A model generated the notes under the pieces. That model did not search any database, had not been told where the DNA came from, and worked only from the letters and a program-made list of their open reading frames with translations. Both the position numbers and the translations under genes were made by a program. Source: Symbiodinium natans (lineage: Eukaryota > Sar > Dinophyceae > Suessiales > Symbiodiniaceae). From it: a DNA stretch of 40,000 nt. The stretch lies in NCBI GenBank assembly GCA_905221605.1, contig CAJNDS010001668.1:444776-484775 (forward strand), given 5' to 3'. Positions 8,101 through 16,442 of this stretch are shown here, piece by piece. Position 1 is the stretch's first letter. Each line of letters begins with the position of its first letter.

Positions 8101-8244
8101 AAGGTTCATGGTACTTAGGGTTTAGGGTTTAGGGTTTAGGGTTTAGGGTTTAGGGATTATAACTGTACTTTTATTAGCCCAAACTGTAACCACGTAAGTG
8201 GGTTACAAGTGCATTTGTAATTGGTTCATAAGTACCATGAACCT
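8101..8244. mobile_element. Inverted-repeat element containing a TTTAGGG array
   Basis: The left end AGGTTCATGGTACTTA is exactly complementary to the right end TAAGTACCATGAACCT (16 bp). The left repeat leads directly into about six TTTAGGG units, then an AT-rich segment with a GTAACC...GGTTAC hairpin. Exon-like frames flank both ends. It behaves like an introner with an array inserted beside one terminus. Confidence 0.75.
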
Positions 8245-8323
8245 CCACGATAAGTTGGAGCAGTTGGAGAGGTTTTTTTTGCTTCAGGGAGAAGGAGGCG
8301 AGTTAGCTGTTGTGCGGCTTTAG
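8243..8323 (+). CDS. Probable 3'-terminal exon
   Basis: Starts at the right edge of the inverted-repeat element; the frame LHDKLEQLERFFLLQGEGGE continues with LAVVRL and stops at TAG 8321-8323. AT-rich DNA without a frame follows, fitting a 3' UTR. The gene is unidentified; preceding exons are probably at 8019, 7811 and 7187. Confidence 0.57.
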   Translation, partial: LHDKLEQLERFFLLQGEGGELAVVRL

Positions 8324-8620
8324 GTGTTGTCAGATTGCTTGGCTCGCTATACACATAGGACTCTCTACTGTGCATTATATATGATGTGGCTGAATTAATT
8401 ATGGTCCTTTTTGAATCCCTATTATACTACGGCACCTGATATTTAGGGTACCCCAAAAGGGATCATAATTTTGACAACCACCCATGTAGAGGGTTTGAAG
8501 AACACAAGGTCTCATGCAGGCCGTTAAAGTGCCGTAAAGCCTTGGTGCAGTAGAGTTTAGAGCGTTGTGCCGCAGTTGCTCCGCGACAGAGCCAAGCTAC
8601 GCAGCCGTATGCTAAGCTAG
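8324..8620. other. AT-richer non-coding stretch downstream of a stop
   Basis: Holds no array and no convincing frame. It is less GC-rich than the islands and fits a 3' UTR plus spacer. Confidence 0.5.
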
Positions 8621-8895
8621 GGTTTAGGGTTAGGGTTTAGGGTTTAAGGGTTAAGGGTTCAGGGTCTAGGGTTCAGGATTTAGGGTTTGGGGTTCGGGGG
8701 GCTATAGAAGGCACTGGCCCGGGACCCTTAATCGCACTGACCCTAAACTTAAGCCTTCAAGTTAATTTCGAACGCGGCTTTCCTACAAGCCACACTCTAG
8801 GACCCCTAAACCCTAAACCCGAAACCCTAAATCCTAAACCCTAAACCCTAAACTGGCCCTTAACCCTAAACCCTAAACCCTAAACCCTAAACCCT
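8621..8895. repeat. Arrays of both orientations with short unique linkers
   Basis: TTTAGGG-type units at 8616-8700 and CCCTAAA units at 8803-8895. The linker 8700-8800 has no supported exon. Confidence 0.8.
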
Positions 8896-8907
8896 AATGC
8901 GGCGCAG

Positions 8908-8973
8908 GAACTCCTACCTCTATGCCTCGGCCCTGGCAAAGCGCCGGCCCCAGGCTTCTACGCTTTTCCCCTG
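8908..8973 (+). CDS. Exon-like island, frame ambiguous
   Basis: After CGCAG one frame reads ELLPLCLGPGKAPAPGFYAF; a second, from ATG 8897, reads RRRNSYLYASALAKRRPQAS. Both are protein-like and open until the TTTAGGG array. The AG border favours the first. Confidence 0.45.
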
Positions 8974-9278
8974 TTTAGGGTTTAGGGTTTGGGGTTTAGG
9001 GTTTAGGGTTTGGGGTTTAGGGTTTAGGGTTTAGGGTTGAGGGTTCAGGGGTCAGGGTCTTATACACCTTTACGCCTTGAGAACTCTACACAACACACCC
9101 AAACCCAGAAACCCCAGAGCCCTGAACCTTGAACCGTAGACCCTGAGCCCTGCATGAAGCAAAAAAGTCTAAGGGGTTCAGGGGTTTGAGGAGCGAAAAG
9201 TTTAGGGTTTAGGGTTTAGGGTTTAGGGTTTAGGGTTAGCTTAGGGGGCTTAGGGTGTGGGGGCTTCGGGGATTGGGG

Positions 9279-9347
9279 ATGCCTTTCCAGATCCTCAACC
9301 CTGAGCCCCAAAAGCTCCGAGAGGCTTCCCTAAGTCCGAAACTCTAA
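9279..9347 (+). CDS. Exon-like island, unknown
   Basis: The frame FQILNPEPQKLREASL ends at TAA 9345-9347 in array-like sequence. An acceptor is possible at CCAG 9287-9290. Confidence 0.38.
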   Translation: MPFQILNPEPQKLREASLSPKL

Positions 9348-9401
9348 GCCTCAAACCCCTACAACCCTAAACCCCTACACCCTGACACCCCAGCATCCCG
9401 A

Positions 9402-9480
9402 CACACCCTAAACCCTAAACCCTAAACCCGAAACCCTAAACCCGAAACCCTAAACCCTAAACCCTAAACCTCAAGGCCTT
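9402..9480. repeat. CCCTAAA/CCCGAAA array
   Basis: About ten heptamers with CCCGAAA variants. Confidence 0.9.
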
Positions 9481-9495
9481 ACCCCTCAACCCTAG

Positions 9496-9583
9496 ACGCC
9501 CGACAATGAGGCCTCCGGGCCAGCGTGTTGAGCACAGCTTCAAGAAGTGCACAGAGGTGGCTTGGCACACAAAGCTGCGGGTG
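9496..9583 (+). CDS. Exon-like island, unknown
   Basis: Frame MRPPGQRVEHSFKKCTEVAW then HTKLRV, from an AG at 9494-9495 to the next TTTAGGG array. Good G/C third-position bias. Confidence 0.53.
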
Positions 9584-9652
9584 TTTAGGGTTTAGGGTTT
9601 AGGGTTTAGGGTTTAGGGTTTAGGGTTTAGGGTTTAAGGTTTAGGGTTTAGG
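9584..9652. repeat. TTTAGGG array
   Basis: About nine units; starts exactly at the end of the preceding open frame. Confidence 0.93.
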
Positions 9653-9717
9653 GGGTGCAGTGTCTGGGGCATCGTTGGGGCTTTAGATTCGGTGCTTTGC
9701 TTTCTCATCTTGCTTAG

Positions 9718-9797
9718 AGGCGCGCTGCCTCGAGTTCCTGCGGGGTTTTGCTAGGCTGTGGGGCCCAGAGGACTATTTTGTATGGGTTCTATGGCAG
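9718..9797 (+). CDS. Exon-like island, aromatic-rich
   Basis: After CTTAG the frame gives ARCLEFLRGFARLWGPEDYF then VWVLWQ and ends at a TTTAGGG array. The Trp/Phe-rich sequence is unlikely by chance. Family unknown. Confidence 0.6.
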
Positions 9798-9854
9798 TTT
9801 AGGGTTTAGGGTTTAGGGTTTAGGGTTTAGGGTTTAGGGTTTAGGGTTTAGGGT
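9798..9854. repeat. TTTAGGG array
   Basis: Eight perfect units. Confidence 0.93.
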
Positions 9855-9919
9855 GAAGGACAAACCCTGTAAGTTCTGAGTGCGCAATTGGGGTGCCTTA
9901 CAGCTGCGAAAAAGGCCCA

Positions 9920-10050
9920 AACTAGGGTCTAGGGTTTAGGGTTTAGGGTCTAGGGGTTTAGGGTCTAGGGGTTTAGGGTTTAGGGTTTAGGGTTTAGGGT
10001 TTAGGGTTTAGGGTTACAAGCCCGAAACCCTAAACCCTAAACCCCAAACC
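9920..10050. repeat. TTTAGGG array meeting CCCTAAA
   Basis: TTTAGGG units with GTCTAGGG variants up to about 10015, then CCCTAAA units: an inverted pair of arrays. Just left of it, 9869-9904 is a possible tiny intron (GTAAGT to TTACAG, 36 bp). Confidence 0.85.
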
Positions 10051-10054
10051 CTAG

Positions 10055-10131
10055 AAGGGCTCCTTTTGGTGCAAGCAGGTGCTCCTCGAGTCGCGGGCTC
10101 AGACAGTCAAGTGGGTAGTGCTGTAGCCTAG
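10055..10131 (+). CDS. Exon-like island ending in a stop
   Basis: After CTAG the frame GLLLVQAGAPRVAGSDSQVG continues with SAVA and stops at TAG 10129-10131, then TTTAGGG units follow. A possible terminal exon. Confidence 0.48.
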
Positions 10132-10198
10132 GGTTTAGGGTTTAGGGTTTAGGGTTTAGGGTTTAGGGTTTAGGGTTTAGGGTTTAGGGTTTAGGGCT
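10132..10198. repeat. TTTAGGG array
   Basis: Nine perfect units. Confidence 0.93.
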
Positions 10199-10680
10199 AC
10201 TAGGACCCGGAGTAGCATATAGTACAGACCCTAGAAGGGATATCGGTGTATGGAAGAAGAGCAGCATGTTGCGAACCCCCTGAACTTAAGCGTTGAGCCT
10301 TGAGTCCTGCACCCAAAAAACTGAACAGGGTTTAGGGCTTTAGGGTTAGTTTAGGGTTTAGGGTTTAGGGTGTAGGGTTTAGGGTTTAGGGGAGCCCTGA
10401 ACCCCAGACACGCAAAGCTTCGCAGACTACAACACACCCCCAAGCCTGGTGTGGGGTTCAGTGTTCCGGGCTTCCGTTTCAGGATTAAGGAATTAGGATT
10501 TGGGGTGTTTGGGGGTGCAGGGTTTGGGGTTTAGGGTTTAGGGATGAGAGTTGAGGGTTTAGGGTTTTGGGGTTTGGGGCTTTGGGGTTTGGGGCTTTGG
10601 GGTTTAGGGTTCCCTTCCCGCTCTAAACCCGGTAGCCCGAAACCCTGCAGGCCTGAAGCAGCCTGGATCCACAAAACCTT
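10199..10680. other. Mixed unique linkers and degenerate TTTAGGG, no gene seen
   Basis: Holds short TTTAGGG stretches at about 10327-10392 and 10520-10612, with linkers lacking a stable frame. Confidence 0.6.
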
Positions 10681-10940
10681 AAGCCCTAACCCCTAACCCC
10701 TAAACCCTAAAGCCTGAACCCTAAAACCCTAAAGCCCTAAACCCTAAACCCTAAACCCTAAGCCCTAAATCCAAAACCCTAAACCCTAAGCCCTAAGCCC
10801 TGAACCCTGAACCCTAAACCCTAAGCCCTAAACCCTAAACCCTAAACCCTAAACCCTAAGCCCTAAACCCTAAACCCTAAACCCTAAATCCCAAACCCTA
10901 AACCCTAAAGCCTAAAGCCTAAAGCCTAAAGCCTAAACCG
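10681..10940. repeat. CCCTAAA/CCCTAAG/GCCTAAA array
   Basis: About 260 bp of heptamers; the right end is a pure GCCTAAA sub-block (10905-10935). Confidence 0.92.
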
Positions 10941-10953
10941 CTTTTGGCCTCAG

Positions 10954-11032
10954 GATGCGCCTCGTGCACGCGCGCGCACGCGCCGGGCAGCTGGAGATGG
11001 ACTCGCCCCTGGGCAGAGCAATGGCTTTCAGG
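10954..11032 (+). CDS. Exon-like island with AG|G acceptor
   Basis: After CTCAG|G the frame MRLVHARARAGQLEMDSPLG continues with RAMAF into a TTTAGGG block. The ATG could be internal. Family unknown. Confidence 0.52.
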
Positions 11033-11085
11033 GGGGTTTTAGGGTTTAGGGTTTAGGGTTTAGGGCGTAGGGTTTAGGGTTAAAC

Positions 11086-11175
11086 TTCATGGGTTCCCCT
11101 GGACTCGGGCCCGCCTCAATCGTACCTTTGTGTACCCGATCAGTTTGCTACAACTCTTTTGGTTGGGCAGGGAGG
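11086..11175 (+). CDS. Exon-like island, possible GTATGA donor
   Basis: Frame FMGSPGLGPASIVPLCTRSV continues with CYNSFGWAGR to AGG|GTATGA at 11176. Upstream border is array-derived. Confidence 0.47.
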
Positions 11176-11199
11176 GTATGATATTCTGGGTTGCTGCGA

Positions 11200-11640
11200 A
11201 CCCTAAACCCTAAACCCGAAACCCTAAACCCTAAACCCTAAAGCCTAAACCCAAAACCCTAAACTTTAAGAAGTTAAGGGTTTCGGGTAGAGGGTTTAGT
11301 GTTCCGAGGTTGCCCCAGAAACTCCATAGACCTGCTGTGCACCACATGGAAATGAGTTCCCCAAAATGGGGTTTGGGTTTGGGGTTTCGGGTTTATGGTG
11401 GGTTCCCCTACAAAGCCCCCTTTTCGGACCACCCCCCAGGTTCCCCCCCATATTTAAAGCAATTTAATGATAATGAACCCTAGTCAAGGTTGTTTTAAGG
11501 GGGGAGCGCTTGGCTTAGGGTTTTGGGTAACTCACTAGGCTTTAGGTCTGTCTTTAAGTTATCCTGTAAACCATAAACCCTAAACCGCCTAAATCCTAAA
11601 CTCTAAACCCTAAACCCTAAACCCTAAACCGTCTGCTTTC
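11200..11640. other. CCCTAAA blocks with unassigned linkers
   Basis: Arrays at 11200-11265 and 11570-11630. The linker 11270-11560 has no frame that I trust. Confidence 0.6.
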
Positions 11641-11719
11641 TGAGTTATCCTGTTCTTTAGGCCCGAAACCCTAAACCCCAAGAATCAAGGCTGCGAACCC
11701 ACAAGGGGCTGGCAGCTAA

Positions 11720-11820
11720 GGGTTTAGGGTTTGGGGTTTAGGGTTTAGGGTTTAGGGTTTAGGGTTTAGGGTTTAGGGTTTAGGGCTTAGGGCTTAGGGT
11801 TTAGGGTTTAGGGTTTAGGG
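11720..11820. repeat. TTTAGGG array
   Basis: About fourteen units with two TTAGGGC variants. Confidence 0.93.
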
Positions 11821-11837
11821 GCATCACGTGCCCACAG

Positions 11838-11889
11838 GTTCTTCGAAGAAGGCTACGCGCGGCGGCCCAAGATCTCGCTGCAGCAGTAA
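11838..11889 (+). CDS. Probable 3'-terminal exon, short
   Basis: After CCCACAG|G the frame FFEEGYARRPKISLQQ ends at TAA 11887-11889. The acceptor has the dinoflagellate AG|G form. No recognisable family; upstream exons may be at 10954 and 11086. Confidence 0.57.
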
Positions 11890-12091
11890 GGCACTCGGTG
11901 GTGGGTAGGTCTGCATCATGGGCCCCTTTTGGTACGCTAAACCCTGAAACCCTAAACCCTAAACCCTAATCCCTAAACCTTAAACCCTATGCCCTACAGT
12001 AAACCTTGATCACTTGTTTAGCGCTTCCTGAGGTTTCGGGTTTAGGGCTCAATAAGTAAAACCCCCTAAACCCAACTTGAAATTGAGGGCC

Positions 12092-12190
12092 ATGCTGGCG
12101 CGTTGCCGTCGAGCGCGCCAACGAGAGCCGGACCCTCGAAACGCTCCTTTCGTACTTACTTGCGGCTTCGGGGCTATTCAGGAAGTTTAG
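12092..12190 (+). CDS. Small ORF or first exon
   Basis: From ATG the 32-residue frame begins MLARCRRARQREPDPRNAPF and stops in the following TTTAGGG block. It could be a first exon whose donor lies near ATTCAG|GAAGTT (12180). No family recognised. Confidence 0.33.
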   Translation: MLARCRRARQREPDPRNAPFVLTCGFGAIQEV

Positions 12191-12349
12191 GGTTTAGGGT
12201 TGAGGGTTCACGGTTTGGGGTTTTGCATAGGGTTTAGGGCTCGGGGCCTAGGATTTTCGGGCCTCTACTTGAGTGTAGTCCCCAGAAGGTCGGAGTCCCG
12301 CATGTGCCCCCCCCCGCTCCATAATAACCACCAATCCCTGAACCCTAAA

Positions 12350-12425
12350 CTCAGGGCCTAGGCCGCCCCCCTACGTTGGGGGGCGGCGCTTAAGCCCTTC
12401 GACCTCGATGGCGCAAGCCGATCCA
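12350..12425 (+). repeat. Hairpin-bearing repeat, copy 1
   Basis: Contains a CCGCCCCCC...GGGGGGCGG hairpin followed by CCTCGATGGCGCAAGCC. Copy 2 is at 13428-13511. Both share the ATG GCG CAA GCC start-like context, but downstream sequences diverge. Confidence 0.75.
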
Positions 12426-12670
12426 GATCGCTCGCCCGCCTCCTCCCACAGCATGGGGGTCGGCAGCGCCCGCGATGGGCCCGGTACCGGAACACGTTCT
12501 CCTCGGGACCAGAACTGGTCCCTAATAAAGCAACTACCCTAGGCATGGCTGACCTTTTCGGGGTGGGTACATCCAAAACCCCAGCCCAGGAGCGTGCCCA
12601 CGGACCAAGCGGCCCTCAGGCCAGGCCAGGCAGGGGCCTTTCTGGGCCCCCTGAGCCCCCTGCTGAGCTT
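12405..12670 (+). CDS. Possible coding block, frame uncertain
   Basis: GC-rich and array-free. From the ATG at about 12413 one frame gives MAQADPDRSPASSHSMGVGS and stops near 12550; a second + frame stays open to about 12680 (ADLFGVGTSKTPAQERAHGP); a 72-codon minus frame overlaps. Something is probably coding, but I cannot choose. Confidence 0.33.
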
Positions 12671-12924
12671 TTTTTGTGAACCTGAACGGGGCTGGCGACA
12701 CCGTGACGGAATGAAGAAGTTTTAGGAAGTAAGAAGTTGGCTTGAGTTTAGGCCTAAACCCTATAAGGAATAGGTTTGGGTGGCTTTGCCGCCTCGGACG
12801 GTGTGGGGTGGGAGAAACATGTTAGATGGCCTTCCACAATTGGGCCAAAGCTGCTGTTCGCGCCTCACGAAGCTTTCGAGCTTGTTCCAAAGCCTAACCT
12901 TCACAGCATCTACATCCTATCACC

Positions 12925-13030
12925 TTAAACCCTAAACCCTAAACCCTGAACCCTAAACCCTAAACCCTACACGCTAAACCCTAAACCCTACACCCTAAAC
13001 CCTCAAAATCCCTAAGCCCTAAACCCTAAA
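12925..13030. repeat. CCCTAAA array with CCCTACA variants
   Basis: About fourteen heptamers. The stretch 12680-12920 to its left is unique, with a weak frame (LDGLPQLGQSCCSRLTKLSS) near 12820-12905. Confidence 0.88.
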
Positions 13031-13036
13031 CTCCAG

Positions 13037-13092
13037 AGGCTCCGCTCTTTGATGCCACGCGCAGCCTGGGCCTCAAGGGCGCGGCTCAGGGG
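13037..13092 (+). CDS. Exon-like island, unknown
   Basis: After CCAG the frame PEAPLFDATRSLGLKGAAQG is open into a TTTAGGG block. Short but well biased. Confidence 0.48.
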
Positions 13093-13097
13093 TTTGG

Positions 13098-13275
13098 GGG
13101 GTTTAGGGTTTAGGGTTTAGGGTTTAGGTTTAGGGTTTAGGGTTTAGGGTTTAGGGTTTCAGTTTAGGGTTTAGGGGTTTAGGGGTTTAGGGGTTTAGGG
13201 GTTTAGGGGTTTAGGGGTTTAGGGGTTTAGGGGTTTAGGGTTTGGGGTTTGGGGTTTGGGGTTTGGGGTTTAGGG
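13098..13275. repeat. TTTAGGG, TTTAGGGG and TTTGGGG array
   Basis: Three homogeneous sub-blocks in order: heptamer TTTAGGG, about nine octamers TTTAGGGG, then TTTGGGG. Confidence 0.93.
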
Positions 13276-13427
13276 TTGCAGTTTGGGGGTGTCGAGGTTT
13301 TGGGGTTGCAGATTTTGGGGGCTGTGGGTTCAGGGTTAGGGGGGTTAGGGTTTCGCTGTTTGGGCTTTTGATTTTCGGATTCGGGGGGTGGAAGGCGTAC
13401 CCTAAACCCTAAACCCTAAACCCCAAA

Positions 13428-13511
13428 AACTCAAGGCTCAGGCCCTCTACATTGGGGGGGGGGGGGTGCGGCGCTTGAGCCCCTCAACCTCGATGGCGCA
13501 AGCCCAATCAG
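13428..13511 (+). repeat. Hairpin-bearing repeat, copy 2
   Basis: Same order as 12350-12425 (CTCA, G-run, GGCGCTT, CCTCGATGGCGCAAGCC), with a longer G-run. After GCAAGCC it diverges and soon meets CCCTAAA units, so this copy appears cut by an array. Confidence 0.75.
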
Positions 13512-13600
13512 GTACCCTAAACCCTAAACACGCACCCTAATCCCTAATCCCTAAACCCTAAACCCTGAAGCAGACTTCTGTTCCTGAGCCTTGACAGCAG

Positions 13601-13630
13601 GCATGGCAGAGATGGCCGTGGGCATGATGT
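13601..13630 (+). CDS. Short exon-like island
   Basis: Between CAGCAG and a GTAAAG donor at 13631: MAEMAVGMM. Only 30 bp, so tentative. Confidence 0.35.
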
Positions 13631-13736
13631 GTAAAGATAACTCTACTCAACCCAGAACGTAAACCCAAAAAACTCTTATAGGGTTTAGGGTTGAGGGTTA
13701 CCCTAAATCCCTTTAAGCCCTAAAGCCTACAACCCT

Positions 13737-13844
13737 ACATTCGTCGTGGCTGCGCTCCTCGCAACCAAGGCGCGCGCCTTTGCCTCCGACGCCCTTCGGG
13801 AGTCGCGCGCGTGGGCCGGAGGCTTAATACGGGGGGAGGTGGAG
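13737..13844 (+). CDS. Exon-like island, Ala/Arg-rich
   Basis: Frame TFVVAALLATKARAFASDAL then RESRAWAGGLIRGEVE. A hydrophobic start followed by a helical part. Family unknown. Confidence 0.52.
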
Positions 13845-13924
13845 GGGGGGGGCGGCCCTGTTTTTAGGGTTTAGTGCTTAGGGTTTCAAGCTTTTAGGGT
13901 TTAGGGCTTAGGGTTGTAAGGTTT

Positions 13925-14215
13925 ATGAAAGTCTTTATGAGGCAGCACGCGTGCGTTCATTGCATTCGCTTACCGTGCGTACTCAGAATAAAGTGAGAAA
14001 TGAGAGAACAAAGTGAGCGAATATACGAACGAATGTGGGCGCACCAAAAGACTTATTAAAAGCGGCCCGTAAAGATATTCCAAATAGAAGGTGTTGTCGT
14101 TTCACTTCGTTCATGCGTTTACTGCGTTCGCTCAGTGAATCGCTTACTTGTTCACTTACTCACTTCGTACTATTGTTCTCACGCCGCTATAAAATACTAT
14201 CATTTGGGCGTGTTA
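13925..14215. repeat. Foldback-like region rich in TTCACTT/GTGAGCG motifs
   Basis: The left half has GTTCATTGCATTCGCTTACC and AAAGTGAGAAATGAGAGAAC; the right half has TTCACTTCGTTCATGCG, CGTTCGCTCAGTGAATCGC and TCACTTACTCACTTCG. The two halves can pair in many registers. The minor open frames across it look like repeat translations. Confidence 0.6.
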
Positions 14216-14268
14216 ATAATAATTATTATTATGATAATAATAGTAATTATAATAACAATAATAATGAT
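14216..14268. repeat. ATT/AAT microsatellite
   Basis: Trinucleotide-like AT-rich tract at the right edge of the foldback-like region. Confidence 0.85.
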
Positions 14269-14400
14269 TCCTGGTGTGTTACGTTCACAGGGTCTAGGGC
14301 TTGGGATTTTCAGGTTTTAGGGTTTAGGGCTTAGGGTTGCAAGGTGTTTAAGGTTTAGGGCTTTGTTTTTAAGGATTTAGGGTTTAGGGCTTGGGTTGAG

Positions 14401-14484
14401 AGTGCCTCAACAGTTTGGGAGGGCCTTCTTGTGTTGCCCATTGATAGTTCTTTAGTGGTTGGGGGATTGGAACTTCTGAAGACC
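14401..14484 (+). CDS. Exon-like island, unknown
   Basis: Frame STVWEGLLVLPIDSSLVVGG then LELLKT, stopping at TAA 14485 where CCCCAAA units begin. Looks like a beta/alpha core fragment; family not recognised. Confidence 0.55.
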
Positions 14485-14557
14485 TAAACCCCAAACCCTA
14501 TAGACCCTAAACCCTAAACCCTAAACCCTGAACCCCAAAGGCTTTGCTCTACCCAGC

Positions 14558-14658
14558 CCTTTTTTTAAGGGCTCTGAAGTATGGGCCCTTGGGTTGTAGA
14601 GGGTATATAAGGGGTATATAAGGGGAAGGGGCCATGAAACTCCCCTAAGCGCCTACAG
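14558..14658 (+). repeat. Dispersed repeat family C, copy 1
   Basis: Shares TATGGGCCCTTGGGTTGTA, GGGTATATAAGGGG (twice) and the preceding AAGGGCTCTGA with copies at 26500 and 27886. The right end CTACAG is directly followed by an exon-like frame, so it may be intronic. Confidence 0.75.
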
Positions 14659-14697
14659 GCAATGTGGGTGCTTATGCGCCCCACAAACTGGGAAGCC
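14659..14697 (+). CDS. Short exon-like island
   Basis: After CTACAG the frame AMWVLMRPTNWEA runs into a CCCTAAGA/CCCTAAA array. Two Trp and two Met in 13 residues make chance less likely. Confidence 0.45.
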
Positions 14698-15085
14698 CTA
14701 AGACCCTAAAACCCTAAAATCCTAAACCCTAAGACCCTAAACCCCTAAACCCTAAAACCCTAAACACCCTTAACAACCTAAATCCCTAAAGCCCTAAAAC
14801 TCAAAACCCCTAAACCCCTAAAACCCCAAACCCCTAAAACCCCTAAAACCCCCAAAACCCTAAACCGTAAAACCCTAAAACCCGAAACCCCTAAAACCCC
14901 CAAAACCCTAAACCGTAAATCCCCTAAACCCCGAAAACCCTGAATCCCCTAAAACCCTAATTAACCCTAAACCCTAAACCCTAAACCCTAAACCCTAAAC
15001 CCTAAACCCTAAACCCTAAACCCTAAACCCTAAACCCTAAACCCTAAACCCTAAACCCTAAACCCTAAACCCTAAACCCCAACAC
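14698..15085. repeat. CCCTAAA-type array, degenerate then perfect
   Basis: The left 250 bp are irregular CCCTAAAA and CCCCTAAA units; 14957-15078 is a run of about 17 perfect CCCTAAA. Confidence 0.94.
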
Positions 15086-15098
15086 CCTACCCACTCAG

Positions 15099-15163
15099 CC
15101 GAGGTGGCCGAGCGCCCGAAAGTGGGCGTCATCATGGCCATGAGCCGGCAAGAGGCCGATTTT
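15099..15163 (+). CDS. Exon-like island, unknown
   Basis: After CACTCAG the frame encodes EVAERPKVGVIMAMSRQEAD, ending at TTTAGGG units. Alternating hydrophobics resemble a core beta strand plus helix. Confidence 0.58.
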
Positions 15164-15380
15164 GGGGTTTAGGGTTTAGGGTTTAGGGTTTAGGGTTTAG
15201 GGTTAGGGTTTAGGGTTTAGGGTTTGGGGTAAGTTTTAGGGTTCAGGGTTTTGGGGTTTAGGGTTTTAGGGTTTTAGGGTTTAGGTTTCAGGGTTGAGGG
15301 TTCAGGGTTTAGGGTTTAGGGTTTAGGGTTTAGGACTTTAGAGTTTTAGGGCTGTAGGGCTTTAGGGTGTAGGAGGGTTT
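15164..15380. repeat. TTTAGGG array, degenerate to the right
   Basis: Perfect units at 15170-15230, then irregular GGGTTTTA forms. Confidence 0.88.
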
Positions 15381-15392
15381 ATGGTTTCGAAG

Positions 15393-15449
15393 ATGGGTGC
15401 CCCAAATAGAGGAAGCCCGCAGGATATTCTTTTCGATTTGATAAGTTGA
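15393..15449 (+). CDS. Possible 3'-terminal exon
   Basis: MGAPNRGSPQDILFDLIS, stopping at TGA 15447-15449. Acceptors could be CGAAG at 15392 or CGCAG at 15422. Confidence 0.37.
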   Translation: MGAPNRGSPQDILFDLIS

Positions 15450-15547
15450 GGCGGTGTAGGTCAAGCCGAAACCCGAAGGCTAAGCATCAGAATTAAGAAG
15501 GCCCAAGCCCGAAACACGGAACCTAAACCCTACACCCTAAACCCCAG

Positions 15548-15609
15548 AACTTGTGGCGGACTCGTCCCAGGCCGCCCTCTACAAGAACACGCCGCAGCCT
15601 CAGGGTTGA
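15548..15609 (+). CDS. Exon-like island, unknown
   Basis: After CCCCAG the frame LVADSSQAALYKNTPQPQG stops at TGA 15607-15609 as the TTTAGGG tract begins. Confidence 0.53.
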
Positions 15610-15611
15610 AG

Positions 15612-16100
15612 GGTTGTAGGGTTGTAGGGTTTAGGGTTTAGGGTTTAGGGGTTTAGGGTTTAGGGTTTAGGCTTTAGGGTTTAGGGTTTAGGGTTTTAGG
15701 CTGAGGGTTTAGGTGTTATAGGTAGGGGTTTGGGATTACGGTTTGGGAGTTAGGGTGTAGGGTGTGGTTGTAGGTTGAGATGTTAGGGTTTTTCGGTTTG
15801 GGAGTTCGGGTTTAGGGTTTAGGTAGTAGGGTTTGCGGTTTGGGAGTCGAGGTTCAGGGTTTAGGAGTTAGGGCTGAGGGTTTAGGTGTCTGGGTTTAGG
15901 GTTTAGGAATTCGGGTGAGGGGTTTGGCGTTAGGGTTTAGGGGGGTTTAAGACCTAGGGTCTAGGGTTTAGGAGTTAGGTGTTAGGATATAGTGTTTGGG
16001 AGTTAGGTGTAAGGGGTTTAGGTGTTGGAGTTTAGGGTTTCGGTGTTAGGATATAGTGCTTAGGAGTTAGGTGTTAGGGGTTTAGTAGTTAGGGTTTCGA
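15612..16100. repeat. Long degenerate TTTAGGG-like tract
   Basis: About 490 bp of GGGTTTAGGAGTTAGGGT-type units with a loose 21-28 bp higher-order pattern (GGAGTTAGGTGTTAGGATAT recurs at about 15972 and 16050). No gene. Confidence 0.82.
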
Positions 16101-16113
16101 CTCAGGGTTTGCG

Positions 16114-16206
16114 GTGGAGGGCCGGTATTTCAATCGCCAGACGGTCACAGGAAATCCAACTCCTGCACCTAAGCCCTCTTTCCAAACTAAGCCTTGCTTT
16201 CCAAAC
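16114..16206 (+). CDS. Exon-like island, unknown
   Basis: Frame VEGRYFNRQTVTGNPTPAPK continues with PSFQTKPCFPN to TGA 16207. The end is Pro/Thr-rich. Another + frame overlaps but is less biased. Confidence 0.47.
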
Positions 16207-16391
16207 TGAGCCCTCAAATCTAAACAGCCGAGTTGACAGCCAACCAACCCCGAAACCTTATTCAAGCCGACTTTTTGAGGTTCAGGGTTTAGGGTTTAGG
16301 GTTTAGGGTTTAGGGTTTAGGGTTTAAGGTTTAGTGTTTTGGGTTTAGGGCCCCAAAGCCCCGAACCTCAAGCCCTGAAACTTATGCACAG

Positions 16392-16442
16392 GAAGCCACG
16401 GACATGAAACTTGAAAGCCAGATGTTGGGGTTGCAGTTCCAC
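16392..16442 (+). CDS. Exon-like island, helical
   Basis: After GCACAG the frame EATDMKLESQMLGLQFH leads into a CCCTAAA block. AG|GAA border. Family unknown. Confidence 0.53.

Noticed and set aside
12355-12600. Structured RNA gene (rRNA/snRNA-like) for the GC-rich block
   Set aside because: Apart from the hairpin, no rRNA, tRNA or snRNA signature was recognisable, and + frames are open.
13428-13470. Dinoflagellate spliced-leader relic near GGCTCAGG
   Set aside because: Only a few bases match the 3' end of the leader; the full 22-nt leader is absent here and I did not find it elsewhere in the window.
14135-14320. Ile-rich 61-codon ORF
   Set aside because: Made from the ATT/AAT microsatellite and repeat words of the foldback-like region.
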